DNA of 64,000 nt from Pseudomonas sp. G2-4 (GTDB lineage: Bacteria > Pseudomonadota > Gammaproteobacteria > Pseudomonadales > Pseudomonadaceae). The stretch spans positions 62,001 through 126,000 of the forward strand of contig NZ_CP125957.1 in the NCBI RefSeq assembly GCF_030064125.1, given 5' to 3'. Every line of letters starts with the position of its first letter. Position 1 is the first letter of the stretch. The notes beneath the pieces are model-generated. The model worked only from the letters and a program-made list of their open reading frames with translations. It had not been told where the DNA came from and made no database searches. Position numbers and translations under genes: made by a program. This document shows, piece by piece, positions 1 to 7,557 of this stretch.

Positions 1-1
1 A

Positions 2-559
2 GCGCGGCCCAAGTCGATCCTGGTACTGCCACCGATCAACGAATCCCCTGAGGTGCAGGCGTCCTACGCCTTGGTGTCCCAGGTGACTTATCCGTTGGCC
101 GAAGCGGGTTACTACGTATTGCCGATTGCCCTGGTGGATGAAACCTTCCGCCAGAACGGCCTGACGACACCGAACGACATCCAAGGCGTTGCCCCAGGCA
201 AGCTGCATGATATTTTCGGTGCGGACGCGGCGCTGTACATCACCATCACTGAGTACGGCACCCGCTACATGGTGATCTCCAGCGAAACGGCAGTCACTGC
301 TTCGGCCAAGCTCGTGGACCTGCGCACCGGCACCACCTTGTGGACCGGTTCTGCCCGCGCCTCCAGCGAGGAAGGTGGGAATAACGGCGGCGGCGGACTG
401 GTCGGCATGCTGATCACGGCAGCGGTCAAGCAAATCATCAACAGTTCAACCGACGCCGGTTACCCGATTGCCGGGATGACCAGTACGCGCTTGCTGTCGG
501 CCGGCCAACGCACCGGAATCCTCTACGGGCCACGTTCTCCCAAATACGGGTCGGATTGA
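2..559 (+). CDS. DUF799/GNA1162-type lipoprotein, 5' truncated by window
   Basis: The open frame enters from the left edge, so its start and any lipoprotein signal are outside the window; about 185 residues are visible. The visible part begins with a hydrophobic beta strand (SILVLPPINES), followed by a segment rich in alternating hydrophobic residues and a Gly-rich stretch (GGGGLVGMLI) near residue 125. This resembles the DUF799 putative lipoproteins, which in proteobacteria usually follow a CsgG-like lipoprotein and a DUF4810 lipoprotein in a three-gene unit; those partners would lie upstream. The function of the trio is not established. The GTG at position 53 lies inside the frame and is not the start. 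Family assignment is from recall of the sequence pattern. Confidence 0.6.
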   Translation, partial: ARPKSILVLPPINESPEVQASYALVSQVTYPLAEAGYYVLPIALVDETFRQNGLTTPNDIQGVAPGKLHDIFGADAALYITITEYGTRYMVISSETAVTASAKLVDLRTGTTLWTGSARASSEEGGNNGGGGLVGMLITAAVKQIINSSTDAGYPIAGMTSTRLLSAGQRTGILYGPRSPKYGSD

Positions 560-708
560 CTCTCCCGCAGTGAACCGCCTGGTCACCTTTGGGTGCCCAG
601 GCGCAGCCGCTTCGACACCCTGTAGAAAATTTTCCGGCCGTTAACCCGAACCACGAATACGCCACGTCTGAGCTTGTGAACGGATCATTCATTCACGAGG
701 TTCAGCCC

Positions 709-2382
709 ATGTCCCGTCCATTTCCATTTATGCGCCCTGCTGCCCAGGGCTTCGCCGTGACCTTGCTGGTGGCATTGGCCGGTTGTGGGTTGTCTTCGTC
801 CCGGGAGGCGGCCAAGCCGGTCGAGCCGGTAGCTGTGGCCCCCAGTCCTGTAGCGCAAGGCGAGCTCGCTTACGTTCGTGAGCCGATGGCCAAGCGCATG
901 GTCGCCCCGGCATCGATGGCCGCCCCAAGGGTGGCGAACGACGCCATCGCCGGGGATTACCGCGCCGAGCCCCGGGAACAGTACGGAAAACTGCCGGACA
1001 ACCCTATCCACAGCGTGGCCGAAACGCCAGTCTCGACCTTCAGCGTGGATGTCGATACGGGCAGCTATGCCAATGTGCGACGTCTCCTCAACCAAGGCAG
1101 CCTGCCGCCCGAAGGGGCTGTGCGGCTGGAGGAAATGGTCAACTACTTTCCTTACCACTACGCCCTGCCCACCGACGGTTCCCCCTTCGGCGTGACCACC
1201 GAAGTGGCCCCGTCGCCGTGGAACCCTCACACCCGCCTGCTGCGCATTGGCATCAAGGCGAGCGATCGCGCCGTGGCGGACCTGGCCCCGGCCAACCTGG
1301 TCTTCCTGGTGGACGTTTCCGGTTCCATGGACCGCCGCGAAGGCCTGCCGTTGGTCAAAAGCACCCTGAAACTGCTGGTAGATCAATTGCGCGACCAGGA
1401 CCGCGTTTCCCTAGTGGTCTATGCCGGCGAATCCCGGGTGGTGCTCAAGCCCACCTCGGGCCGCGACAAGGTGAAGATCCGCAATGCGATCGATCAGTTG
1501 GACGCCGGTGGTTCCACGGCCGGCGCCTCGGGCATCGAACTGGCCTATCAGATGGCTCGGGAGAGCTTTATCGACAAAGGCATCAACCGCATCCTGCTGG
1601 CCACCGATGGTGACTTCAACGTCGGTATCAGTGACTTCGACAGCCTCAAGCAGATGGCGGTGGACCAGCGTAAAAGCGGTGTGTCCCTCACGACGCTGGG
1701 TTTCGGTGTGGATAACTACAATGAACACCTGATGGAGCAACTGGCCGACGCTGGTAACGGTAACTACGCCTACATCGACAACCTGCTCGAAGCGCGCAAG
1801 GTCTTGGTGGACCAGCTCAGTTCCACCCTGGCAACGGTCGCGCAGGATGTGAAGTTGCAGGTGGAGTTCAACCCCGCCCAGGTCAGCGAGTATCGCCTGC
1901 TGGGCTATGAGAACCGCGCGCTGAAGCGTGAGGATTTCAACAACGACAAGGTCGATGCGGGCGAGATCGGTGCCGGGCACACGGTGACGGCGCTGTATGA
2001 AATTGTCCCGAAGGGTGAGCCGGGCTGGTTGGAGCCGCTGCGCTATGCCAGCACACCCAAACAGGATGGCAAGTCAGGGGAACTGGCGATGTTGCGTGTA
2101 CGCTACAAGCCCGCGGAAGGTGGCAGCAGCCGCTTGATCGAGCATCCTATCGCCAGCGCGCAGGGCGAAGGCAAGACCAGCGATGACTTGCGCTTCTCGG
2201 CCGCTGTGGCGGCCTTCGCCCAACAGCTCAAGGGGGATGGACGTTACACTGGGACGATGAGCTTGAAGGACACGGCGCAATTGGCCCGCTCCGCCCGCGG
2301 TGATGATCCGTTTGGGCTGCGTGGCGAGTTTGTGCAGTTGGTGGAGCTTGCCCAGAGCCTCAAACCTGCACCCAAGCGCTGA
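709..2382 (+). CDS. von Willebrand factor type A (YfbK-like) lipoprotein
   Basis: A 557-residue envelope protein. I chose the ATG at 709 because it starts a lipoprotein signal peptide with lipobox L-A-G-C (lipidated Cys26); the upstream in-frame codons are not signal-like. The vWA domain carries an intact metal-ion-dependent adhesion site, DVSGSM at about residue 202, which binds a divalent metal and usually mediates protein-protein contact. The flanking N-terminal region (FSVDVDTGSYANVRR) and the C-terminal DUF3520-like region match the E. coli YfbK layout. The ECF sigma factor and its probable anti-sigma follow about 170 bp downstream on the same strand, so an envelope-stress function is possible, but this is inference. 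The ligand is unknown. Confidence 0.85.
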   Translation: MSRPFPFMRPAAQGFAVTLLVALAGCGLSSSREAAKPVEPVAVAPSPVAQGELAYVREPMAKRMVAPASMAAPRVANDAIAGDYRAEPREQYGKLPDNPIHSVAETPVSTFSVDVDTGSYANVRRLLNQGSLPPEGAVRLEEMVNYFPYHYALPTDGSPFGVTTEVAPSPWNPHTRLLRIGIKASDRAVADLAPANLVFLVDVSGSMDRREGLPLVKSTLKLLVDQLRDQDRVSLVVYAGESRVVLKPTSGRDKVKIRNAIDQLDAGGSTAGASGIELAYQMARESFIDKGINRILLATDGDFNVGISDFDSLKQMAVDQRKSGVSLTTLGFGVDNYNEHLMEQLADAGNGNYAYIDNLLEARKVLVDQLSSTLATVAQDVKLQVEFNPAQVSEYRLLGYENRALKREDFNNDKVDAGEIGAGHTVTALYEIVPKGEPGWLEPLRYASTPKQDGKSGELAMLRVRYKPAEGGSSRLIEHPIASAQGEGKTSDDLRFSAAVAAFAQQLKGDGRYTGTMSLKDTAQLARSARGDDPFGLRGEFVQLVELAQSLKPAPKR

Positions 2383-2405
2383 TCCCAAGCACAGCAAGGA
2401 CCAAA

Positions 2406-2495
2406 TGTGGGAGCGAGCTTGCTCGCGATAGCGGTGGACCGATCATGCTCATCATTGACTGATCCGACGCCATCGCGAGCAGGCTCGCTCCCACC
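2406..2495. repeat. REP pair (REPIN), first family
   Basis: Two REP palindromes with core GGGAGCGAGCTTGCTC in opposite orientation, about 35 bp apart. They lie between the vWA gene and the sigma factor gene. This is the typical Pseudomonas doublet arrangement. Confidence 0.9.
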
Positions 2496-2555
2496 GTGTT
2501 CCCTTGTTATCTGTCAGGACTGTGTTGCAATGACCGGAAGGAGTTCGTCACCTAC

Positions 2556-3128
2556 ATGGCCGCACCGATTGATCCTCCCAGCGATGAAGCGCTGCTGGCC
2601 CGCTACCGCAACGGCGATGGGGCTTGCTTTGAAGTCCTGTACGCCCGCCATCGGCAGGGGCTTTACCGTTTCCTCGTGTCCTTGAGCAACAAGGCCGAGC
2701 TGGCCGAGGAAATTTTCCAGGACACCTGGCTCAGCCTGATCCGCAGCGCGACCCAGCCACAAGGGCGGGCCAGTTTTCGCACCTGGCTGTTCCAGATTGC
2801 CCGCAACCGCTTGATCGACCATTGGCGCAAACACGGTGTCCACACGCCGTTGCACGACAGCTACGATGAGCAGCTTCACGTCCAGCCCGACGACACCGGC
2901 AGCCCCGAGCAACAGCTGAGCCTGAGCCGCGATCAGGCGCGCCTGGACGCCGCGTTGCGGGCCTTGCCCGAAGATCAGCGGGAAGTCTTCCTGCTGCGCC
3001 TGCATGGTGACCTGGAACTGCCGCAGATTGCCGCCCTGACCGGCGCCCCGCTGGAAACGGTCAAAAGCCGCTTGCGTTACGCCCAGCAGAAGTTACATCG
3101 ACTGCTGGCCGAGGAGGTACCCGCATGA
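2556..3128 (+). CDS. ECF RNA polymerase sigma factor
   Basis: A sigma-70 factor of the extracytoplasmic-function group, 190 residues, close to the usual length. Region 2 is seen in YARHRQGLYRFLVSL and EEIFQDTWLSLI followed by FRTWLFQIARNRLIDHW; region 4 is the helix-turn-helix ALPEDQREVFLLRLHGDLEL...LETVKSRLRYA. The start at 2556 follows GGAAGGAG at 2535-2542; an in-frame ATG at 2496 would lie across the REP doublet and is less likely. The stop overlaps the next start (ATGA), so the downstream anti-sigma candidate is translationally coupled. Its regulon is unknown; the upstream vWA lipoprotein is an obvious candidate. Confidence 0.9.
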   Translation: MAAPIDPPSDEALLARYRNGDGACFEVLYARHRQGLYRFLVSLSNKAELAEEIFQDTWLSLIRSATQPQGRASFRTWLFQIARNRLIDHWRKHGVHTPLHDSYDEQLHVQPDDTGSPEQQLSLSRDQARLDAALRALPEDQREVFLLRLHGDLELPQIAALTGAPLETVKSRLRYAQQKLHRLLAEEVPA

Positions 3129-3742
3129 TCGACTCCAAACACACCCCGGATCCCAACGAAGAAGTGCTGATCGAGCATTTCCGCCAACACGCCAGCGGCG
3201 AGCCGCCGGCTTCCCTGGACGCCTTCATCCTGGCCACCGCCCACCGCGAAGCCCCAACGCCGACACCGAGCCTGTGGAAACGCTGGTTGCAGGCCTGCCA
3301 ACGGCCGCGCTGGCAAATGGCATTCGCCACGGTTGCCGGTGTGGCACTGATGCTCGGCCTGGTGCTGCGCTCGCCGGTGCCCCAAGACGACCTGGCCTCA
3401 CCTGCTTCGATGGAGTTTTCCGCCGATCGGCAGGAGCCCGCCGTTGCCGCCGCACCACCGCCGGCCATGCCTGCTCCCGCACCGATCACCCGCATGGCGC
3501 CTCAGGGCGAACTGGCCCGGGCCCCGGCAAGCCCGGTGCAGGCCCTGGCAGATAAGCCGATGGCGAAAATGAGCAAATCCACAGCCGTCGCCCCGCCCTC
3601 GTTGGAGCAAGGCCTGCTGGAAATCCTGCGCTTGCGTCAGGCGGGTGAGACCAAGGCAGCCGATGAGAAGCTGCTTGCGTTGCATAAGCGCTTTCCCGAG
3701 GAAGACTTGCCGGCGCGGTTGGAGGCGTTGCGCAAGCGTTGA
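3125..3742 (+). CDS. Probable membrane anti-sigma factor
   Basis: A 205-residue protein with an N-terminal cytoplasmic part of about 60 residues, one membrane helix (about residues 64-81, MAFATVAGVALMLGLVL) and a Pro/Ala-rich periplasmic part. The C-terminal 50 residues look helical (LEQGLLEILRLRQAGETKAA). The start ATG overlaps the stop of the sigma factor gene by four bases. The position and the single-pass topology are typical of anti-sigma factors that hold an ECF sigma factor at the membrane. I see no zinc-binding anti-sigma motif (HxxxCxxC), so the role rests on context and topology. Confidence 0.65.
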   Translation: MIDSKHTPDPNEEVLIEHFRQHASGEPPASLDAFILATAHREAPTPTPSLWKRWLQACQRPRWQMAFATVAGVALMLGLVLRSPVPQDDLASPASMEFSADRQEPAVAAAPPPAMPAPAPITRMAPQGELARAPASPVQALADKPMAKMSKSTAVAPPSLEQGLLEILRLRQAGETKAADEKLLALHKRFPEEDLPARLEALRKR

Positions 3743-4037
3743 GTTAAACGGGCACTTGAGGCGCAAGGAGAGCTGCTGCTTTTAGGGCGGTTGCTTGAAC
3801 AGACGCCAACACCTGTACGCCTTGATCGGCTGGCGGCTCGTGAGAAGTCCCGCTTTTGGCCGGTAGCGCCTGACGCACGTCCAAAGGTAAGCCGCTAGCT
3901 AGAACTCAGAGAGAGCTTAGAGGCTAGGGACCGACTACGCAGAACGACCCGCTATCAATTCGGCTACGTGTAGTCCGCAGCGGCAGCTTCCTTGGCGGCT
4001 TCTGTGCCCATTCAAACCATCTCTACAGCCACCTGAT
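3743..4037. other. Intergenic scar, no intact gene
   Basis: About 300 bp without a credible gene. It contains a short fragment of a mobile-element gene at 3752-3802 (listed separately). I see no other structure except the promoter at its right end. Confidence 0.6.
3752..3802 (+). pseudogene. 51-bp fragment of the gene found at 11323-11631
   Basis: This stretch encodes 17 residues (ALEAQGELLLLGRLLEQ) identical to an internal part of the island protein at 11323-11631 (bases 11470-11520). The DNA differs at three positions, all synonymous. No start, stop or further homology is visible on either side, so it is a remnant left by loss of a related element rather than a gene. Confidence 0.8.
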
Positions 4038-4074
4038 TTGACAAGCTCCAGAGGATTCGTATAACTGGTTATAC
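4038..4074 (+). promoter_or_regulatory. Promoter with overlapping MarR-type operator
   Basis: A consensus -35 TTGACA (4038-4043) is followed after 16 bp by TATAAC (4060-4065). A perfect inverted repeat, GTATAAC-TG-GTTATAC (4059-4074), covers the -10 element and ends 16 bp before the start codon of the MarR-family gene. The arrangement predicts autorepression by steric block of RNA polymerase. Confidence 0.75.
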
Positions 4075-4090
4075 AAATCCCGGAGATGTT

Positions 4091-5128
4091 ATGGATATTT
4101 TACGAGAAATGCCCCATGTCTTTTTAGGCAGCCGTCTCAAGCGACTTGCCGAGCAGATGCAAGCAGATGCGAGTCTGTTGGCTAGCGATGTTGGTACATT
4201 AGTCCCACCAGGGCTGTTTCCGGTTCTCGCGCTGCTCGATGGCTCCAAAGGCTGCACTGTTGGGGATCTCGCCCGAGCCATCCGGGTGAGCCAGCCTGCA
4301 ATGACAAAAAGTGTAAACCGGCTGACGGACGAAGGGCTCGTTGTCTCGAGCCGGGGGGAGAAAGACAAGCGGCAGTCCCTCGTCGAACTGACGGCGGCGG
4401 GGAGGGCTGCCGTCGATCAAGGCCGCCAAGTTGTATGGCCACTTATTGATATCGTGGTTCGCGACTTATTAGTCGGAATGTCGGGTCCTTTTCTGGAACA
4501 GCTGGATACTCTGGAAAATCGCTTGGCCGAGGAGTCTCTAGCTGAGCGCGTTGATCGCCTTAACCCTGTCAGCTTGCGACCCGCTTGTGATGCAGATGTT
4601 GCTGGAGTCGTTTTGTTACTCAATCGGGCATATCGCGGCGAAGGGGAAGGAGCAGGTTGGACGACAGAAACTGGCCTGATTAGCGGAGACCGTATTTCGG
4701 AAACAACGCTCAGGACTGAGATTGCACAGAAACCGCTCGCTTCGTTATTGGTATGGAAGAAGCGAGAAAACATCCTCGGGTGTGTATGGGTTGAGCCAGT
4801 GCAGGCGGGGACTTGGTATCTGGGGTCATTGGCAATCGATCCAAAAGAACAGAATGCTCAGTGTGGACGGCGTTTGCTCGCCGCCGCGGAGCAATGGTGC
4901 CAATCACGCGGCGCTGAGTGTATTCATATGACGGTGCTTGGAGCGCGCGACACGTTGATAAAGTGGTATGAGCGTCGGGGCTACTGCAAAACAGGTGAAA
5001 CCGAACCTTTTCCTTATGACGACGACAGGTTTGGGGTTCCCATCCGGCCGGGTCTACAGTTCGAGGTCATGAAGAAAGTGCTGGAAACCTCAGCGATTCA
5101 CTCGATGCATCAGGTATTGAACACATGA
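4091..5128 (+). CDS. MarR regulator fused to GNAT acetyltransferase
   Basis: A 345-residue two-domain protein. Residues about 1-150 form a MarR-type winged helix (VGDLARAIRVSQPAMTKSVNRL recognition region and the wing around SSRGEKDKRQS). Residues about 155-345 form a GNAT N-acetyltransferase fold, with the acetyl-CoA-binding strand-loop at LGSLAIDPKEQNAQCGRRLL and the late motif KWYERRGY. Such fusions are known; the substrate cannot be read from sequence. The ATG at 4091 follows GGAG at 4082-4085. A palindrome over its promoter suggests autoregulation, and a terminator follows at 5146. It lies just outside the left edge of the tRNA-Arg island, next to a mobile-gene scar, so it may itself be accessory. 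Confidence 0.85.
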   Translation: MDILREMPHVFLGSRLKRLAEQMQADASLLASDVGTLVPPGLFPVLALLDGSKGCTVGDLARAIRVSQPAMTKSVNRLTDEGLVVSSRGEKDKRQSLVELTAAGRAAVDQGRQVVWPLIDIVVRDLLVGMSGPFLEQLDTLENRLAEESLAERVDRLNPVSLRPACDADVAGVVLLLNRAYRGEGEGAGWTTETGLISGDRISETTLRTEIAQKPLASLLVWKKRENILGCVWVEPVQAGTWYLGSLAIDPKEQNAQCGRRLLAAAEQWCQSRGAECIHMTVLGARDTLIKWYERRGYCKTGETEPFPYDDDRFGVPIRPGLQFEVMKKVLETSAIHSMHQVLNT

Positions 5129-5145
5129 CATAGCCAGAAACAAGA

Positions 5146-5166
5146 AAGCCCGCACAGGGCGGGCTT
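5146..5166 (+). terminator. Rho-independent terminator
   Basis: An 8-bp stem AAGCCCGC/GCGGGCTT with a 5-nt loop lies 17 bp after the stop of the MarR-GNAT gene and is followed by a pyrimidine-rich stretch (TTCTTG). Confidence 0.75.
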
Positions 5167-5212
5167 CTTGGGGTGTTTCGTAGACTGTCTGAGACAGGTC
5201 TAGACTGCGATA

Positions 5213-5257
5213 TGGTGCACCAGGCGGGATTCGAACCCACGACCCCTGCCTTCGGAG
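5213..5257 (-). repeat. Left attachment site: displaced tRNA-Arg 3' end
   Basis: 45 bp that match the 3' part of the intact tRNA-Arg(CCG) gene (18543-18587) at all but two positions, ending in the TGGTGCACCAG acceptor end. The D arm and 5' half are missing, so it is not a tRNA gene but the displaced end left by integration. Confidence 0.9.
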
Positions 5258-5286
5258 TCCTAAAAGTCGACGTTTAGAATCAATAC

Positions 5287-5360
5287 GTTAGCGGGGATTA
5301 GCTGGAAAATCAACGGGTTGTGTTAGCTGGAGTTAGCGGGTTTTCGCCCCGGTTAGCGGG
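5287..5360 (+). repeat. Five phased 9-bp repeats, possible integrase arm sites
   Basis: GTTAGCGGG or one-base/two-base variants begin at 5287, 5297, 5322, 5332 and 5352. The spacings are 10, 25, 10 and 20 bp, close to helical-turn multiples. They lie 30-100 bp inside the left attachment site, where arm-type sites for a tyrosine integrase or its directionality factor are expected. Confidence 0.55.
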
Positions 5361-5363
5361 GCG

Positions 5364-5383
5364 AGTGTGGCAAAATTGTGGCA
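5364..5383. repeat. 20-bp subterminal repeat shared by both island ends
   Basis: AGTGTGGCAAAATTGTGGCA is found again with one mismatch at 18452-18471, just upstream of the integrase gene. Both copies lie about 90-110 bp inside the attachment sites in the same orientation. Confidence 0.7.
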
Positions 5384-5838
5384 TTCGCACGCTATACCTG
5401 CCGCGTGGCCGACTGCAGTAATCACGGTATTGAATCTATCATCTATTCCTATCGTAATCCGGCATCTGTCCCAAGGATCGGCCTGAGTGATGCAATCATC
5501 CATGCGGCCCACGTAAACGGCCGCAATCGGCCAGAAGCGGACATTCGGGACCGAGCGTAACATCAGGCATCACGAAGCCTGTTACCCGCAGCCGGACCTT
5601 TATTTGCCCCATTATCCGCGTAGTGATCCTGACCGCAATCTTCGGCGGCTATATCCTGTTTGCGTGGCTGGGGTCATCGCATCGGATGTTCGCCTAATTG
5701 CACTACGCGCGGACACATGACGAACGTTGGCACCGCCAAAACCGACGCATGGTCGTCTATTGTGATGGTTCATTTAGGAGGTGTGATTCGCTGGCGAGCG
5801 GTATAAGGTCTAGCAGACAATTCGAGTGGAGGCTTTAT
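5384..5838. other. Island left-end spacer without credible gene
   Basis: About 450 bp. A short open frame that ends at 5697 encodes a hydrophobic tail (VVILTAIFGGYILFAWLGS), which may be the last piece of a lost small membrane protein. The GGAGG ribosome-binding site of the histidine kinase is at 5828-5832. Nothing else is recognisable. Confidence 0.4.
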
Positions 5839-6900
5839 ATGTCTGAAGTCCAGCCAAAATCCGAAAAGCAGGAAGACGCTGAGGCCGCCGTCGACGATTT
5901 CCGAAAGGACCTTGGACCTTTTGTTGTTGCCGCTGAGACGACACGCATGGCAATGCTTTTTACCGACGCGAAGGCACCCGGCAACCCGATCGTTTACGCA
6001 AACGACAGCTTTCTAAAGCTGACTGGGTACGACCGGAACGAGGCATTGGGCCAGAGTTTCAATTCCTTACTGGAACAGCGCGTCGATCCTGAGGTCGTCG
6101 AGAAGGTCAAGTCCCAATTCGAGAAATGTGAGAATCACGACAATGACCTAGATATCGATTATTACCGGAAGGACGGCAGTACGTTGTTCGTCTCGGTTTT
6201 CATAAGCCCGGTGTGGGACGAGAGTGGCGAGATCGTGCAGCATTTCGTTTCGTTCATGGATATTACCAAGCACAAAGAGGCGCAAAGCAAGTCGGAAATG
6301 TTCATCGACGAGCTTAATCATCGCGTAAAAAACACTTTGGCCACGGTGCAGGCGATAGTCTGGCAGTCGTTCAAAAAATCATCCGATACCCAGATCGTTC
6401 GAGAGTCTATCGATTCCCGCCTCTTTGCTCTTTCTCGATCGCATGATCTCCTTACCCGTGAGCATTGGAACGGCGTGAGTTTTCGCGATTTAGTGAACGA
6501 GGTATTGGAGCCGTTTGGGGTCGCAGGCGATGGGGCGGCGCGCTTCATCATCGCGGGTCGAAATGTCCGCATTTCACCGCAGACGGCGCTGGCGCTCGGT
6601 GTCGCGCTCAACGAGCTCGCGACAAACGCCCTGAAGTACGGTGCCTTATCCAACGAAGCAGGATGCGTCCTGATCGAGTGGGCGGTCGCGCCCATGCCGG
6701 CGGGCAACAGGCTGATTATTCGTTGGCAGGAAAAGGACGGCCCAACTGTTGCTCCGCCGTCGCGCAAAGGGTTCGGTTCGCAGGTGATCGAGCGTGGGTT
6801 GTGTCATGAGCTGGCAGGGACCGTGCATCTCGACTTTCCGAAAGAAGGCGCGGTTTGCACGATCGATATTCCGGCATCCGAGCGTGCCCATGTCGAGTAA
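5839..6900 (+). CDS. LOV-like PAS / HWE-family sensor histidine kinase
   Basis: A 353-residue soluble sensor kinase. Residues about 25-145 form a PAS domain most like the LOV domains of alphaproteobacterial kinases (ETTRMAMLFTDA, NPIVYANDSFLKLTGYDR), but the flavin-adduct motif normally reading GRNCRFLQ is GQSFNSLLEQ, so the photoactive Cys is absent. The kinase part has the phosphoacceptor HRVKN, an N box NELATNALKYGALS and the WxE signature RWQEKDGP, which define the HWE family. Start: the ATG at 5839 is 6 bp after GGAGG; longer upstream starts lack this. Its stop overlaps the response regulator by 11 bp. It is probably of alphaproteobacterial origin, which is inference from resemblance. 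Confidence 0.85.
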   Translation: MSEVQPKSEKQEDAEAAVDDFRKDLGPFVVAAETTRMAMLFTDAKAPGNPIVYANDSFLKLTGYDRNEALGQSFNSLLEQRVDPEVVEKVKSQFEKCENHDNDLDIDYYRKDGSTLFVSVFISPVWDESGEIVQHFVSFMDITKHKEAQSKSEMFIDELNHRVKNTLATVQAIVWQSFKKSSDTQIVRESIDSRLFALSRSHDLLTREHWNGVSFRDLVNEVLEPFGVAGDGAARFIIAGRNVRISPQTALALGVALNELATNALKYGALSNEAGCVLIEWAVAPMPAGNRLIIRWQEKDGPTVAPPSRKGFGSQVIERGLCHELAGTVHLDFPKEGAVCTIDIPASERAHVE

Positions 6901-7258
6901 GCCGCTTGCTGGTCGGCGCATCTTGGTCGTCGAAGACGAGTTGATGATTTTGATGCTCGTCGAGGACATGCTGGCCGAACTCGGGTGTACCTCCATCACG
7001 TCAGCCGCAACTGTTGACCAAGCACTTGCTTTTATCGACGAGAAAGACTTCGATGCCGCGACATTGGACGTCAACCTACACGGGATCAAAAGCTTTCCCA
7101 TCGCCGACGCGCTCATCGCGCGCGGCGTACCCTTCATGTTTGCAACCGGATTTGGCGCGGAGGGAGTGCCGGCCCGATATAACGAGCAGCCTGTCCTAAG
7201 AAAGCCGTTCCGCTACCAAGATTTATCAGACCAATTCCAGCGCCTCTTAAACTGCTAA
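6890..7258 (+). CDS. Single-domain response regulator, HWE kinase partner
   Basis: A 122-residue receiver domain with nothing attached. The acidic pocket (VVEDE), phosphoacceptor Asp in ATLDVNLHG and the conserved Lys in LRKPF are present. It starts at 6890 inside the end of the kinase gene (11-bp overlap), so the two are co-translated and very likely a cognate pair. Without an output domain it must act by protein contact or as a phosphate sink. The next gene downstream is on the other strand, so the pair forms a complete two-gene unit. Confidence 0.85.
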   Translation: MSSKPLAGRRILVVEDELMILMLVEDMLAELGCTSITSAATVDQALAFIDEKDFDAATLDVNLHGIKSFPIADALIARGVPFMFATGFGAEGVPARYNEQPVLRKPFRYQDLSDQFQRLLNC

Positions 7259-7395
7259 ACAGCAGCCCTTGGTCCGCGCCAACGATGAGGCGGTGCCTGC
7301 GATCTAGTCAATGAAGCGCAGGGGCGTGATCTTTGGCAGCCCAAATAGGTGTCCCGCGACCTTCCACGGCACCTTCGACTCGTAGAAGTGTTGGC

Positions 7396-7532
7396 GCTGA
7401 TACGATTTTGACCCAGATTGCTGATTTTTGGCTGACCTATATGCACCTCTGAAATTCCGCGCAAAGACTTCGTTCGCTGAGTACTTGGGTAGGTCAATTA
7501 ATTCCGGCAGCTTGGGTCAAAATCGCATAAGC
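7396..7532. repeat. 137-bp element with 20-bp terminal inverted repeats
   Basis: GCTGATACGATTTTGACCCA at 7396-7415 and the inverse of GCTTATGCGATTTTGACCCA at 7513-7532 match at 18 of 20 positions. The inner 97 bp contain no gene. The size and structure suggest a MITE or the two fused ends of an insertion sequence whose middle was deleted. It sits in the spacer between the response regulator and the transferase gene. Confidence 0.6.
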
Positions 7533-7557
7533 GGTAACAAACAACTCTGCTACAGCG

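Noticed and set aside
5213..5257. A second tRNA-Arg gene
   Set aside because: Only the 3' part is present; the acceptor 5' strand, D arm and half of the anticodon arm are missing.
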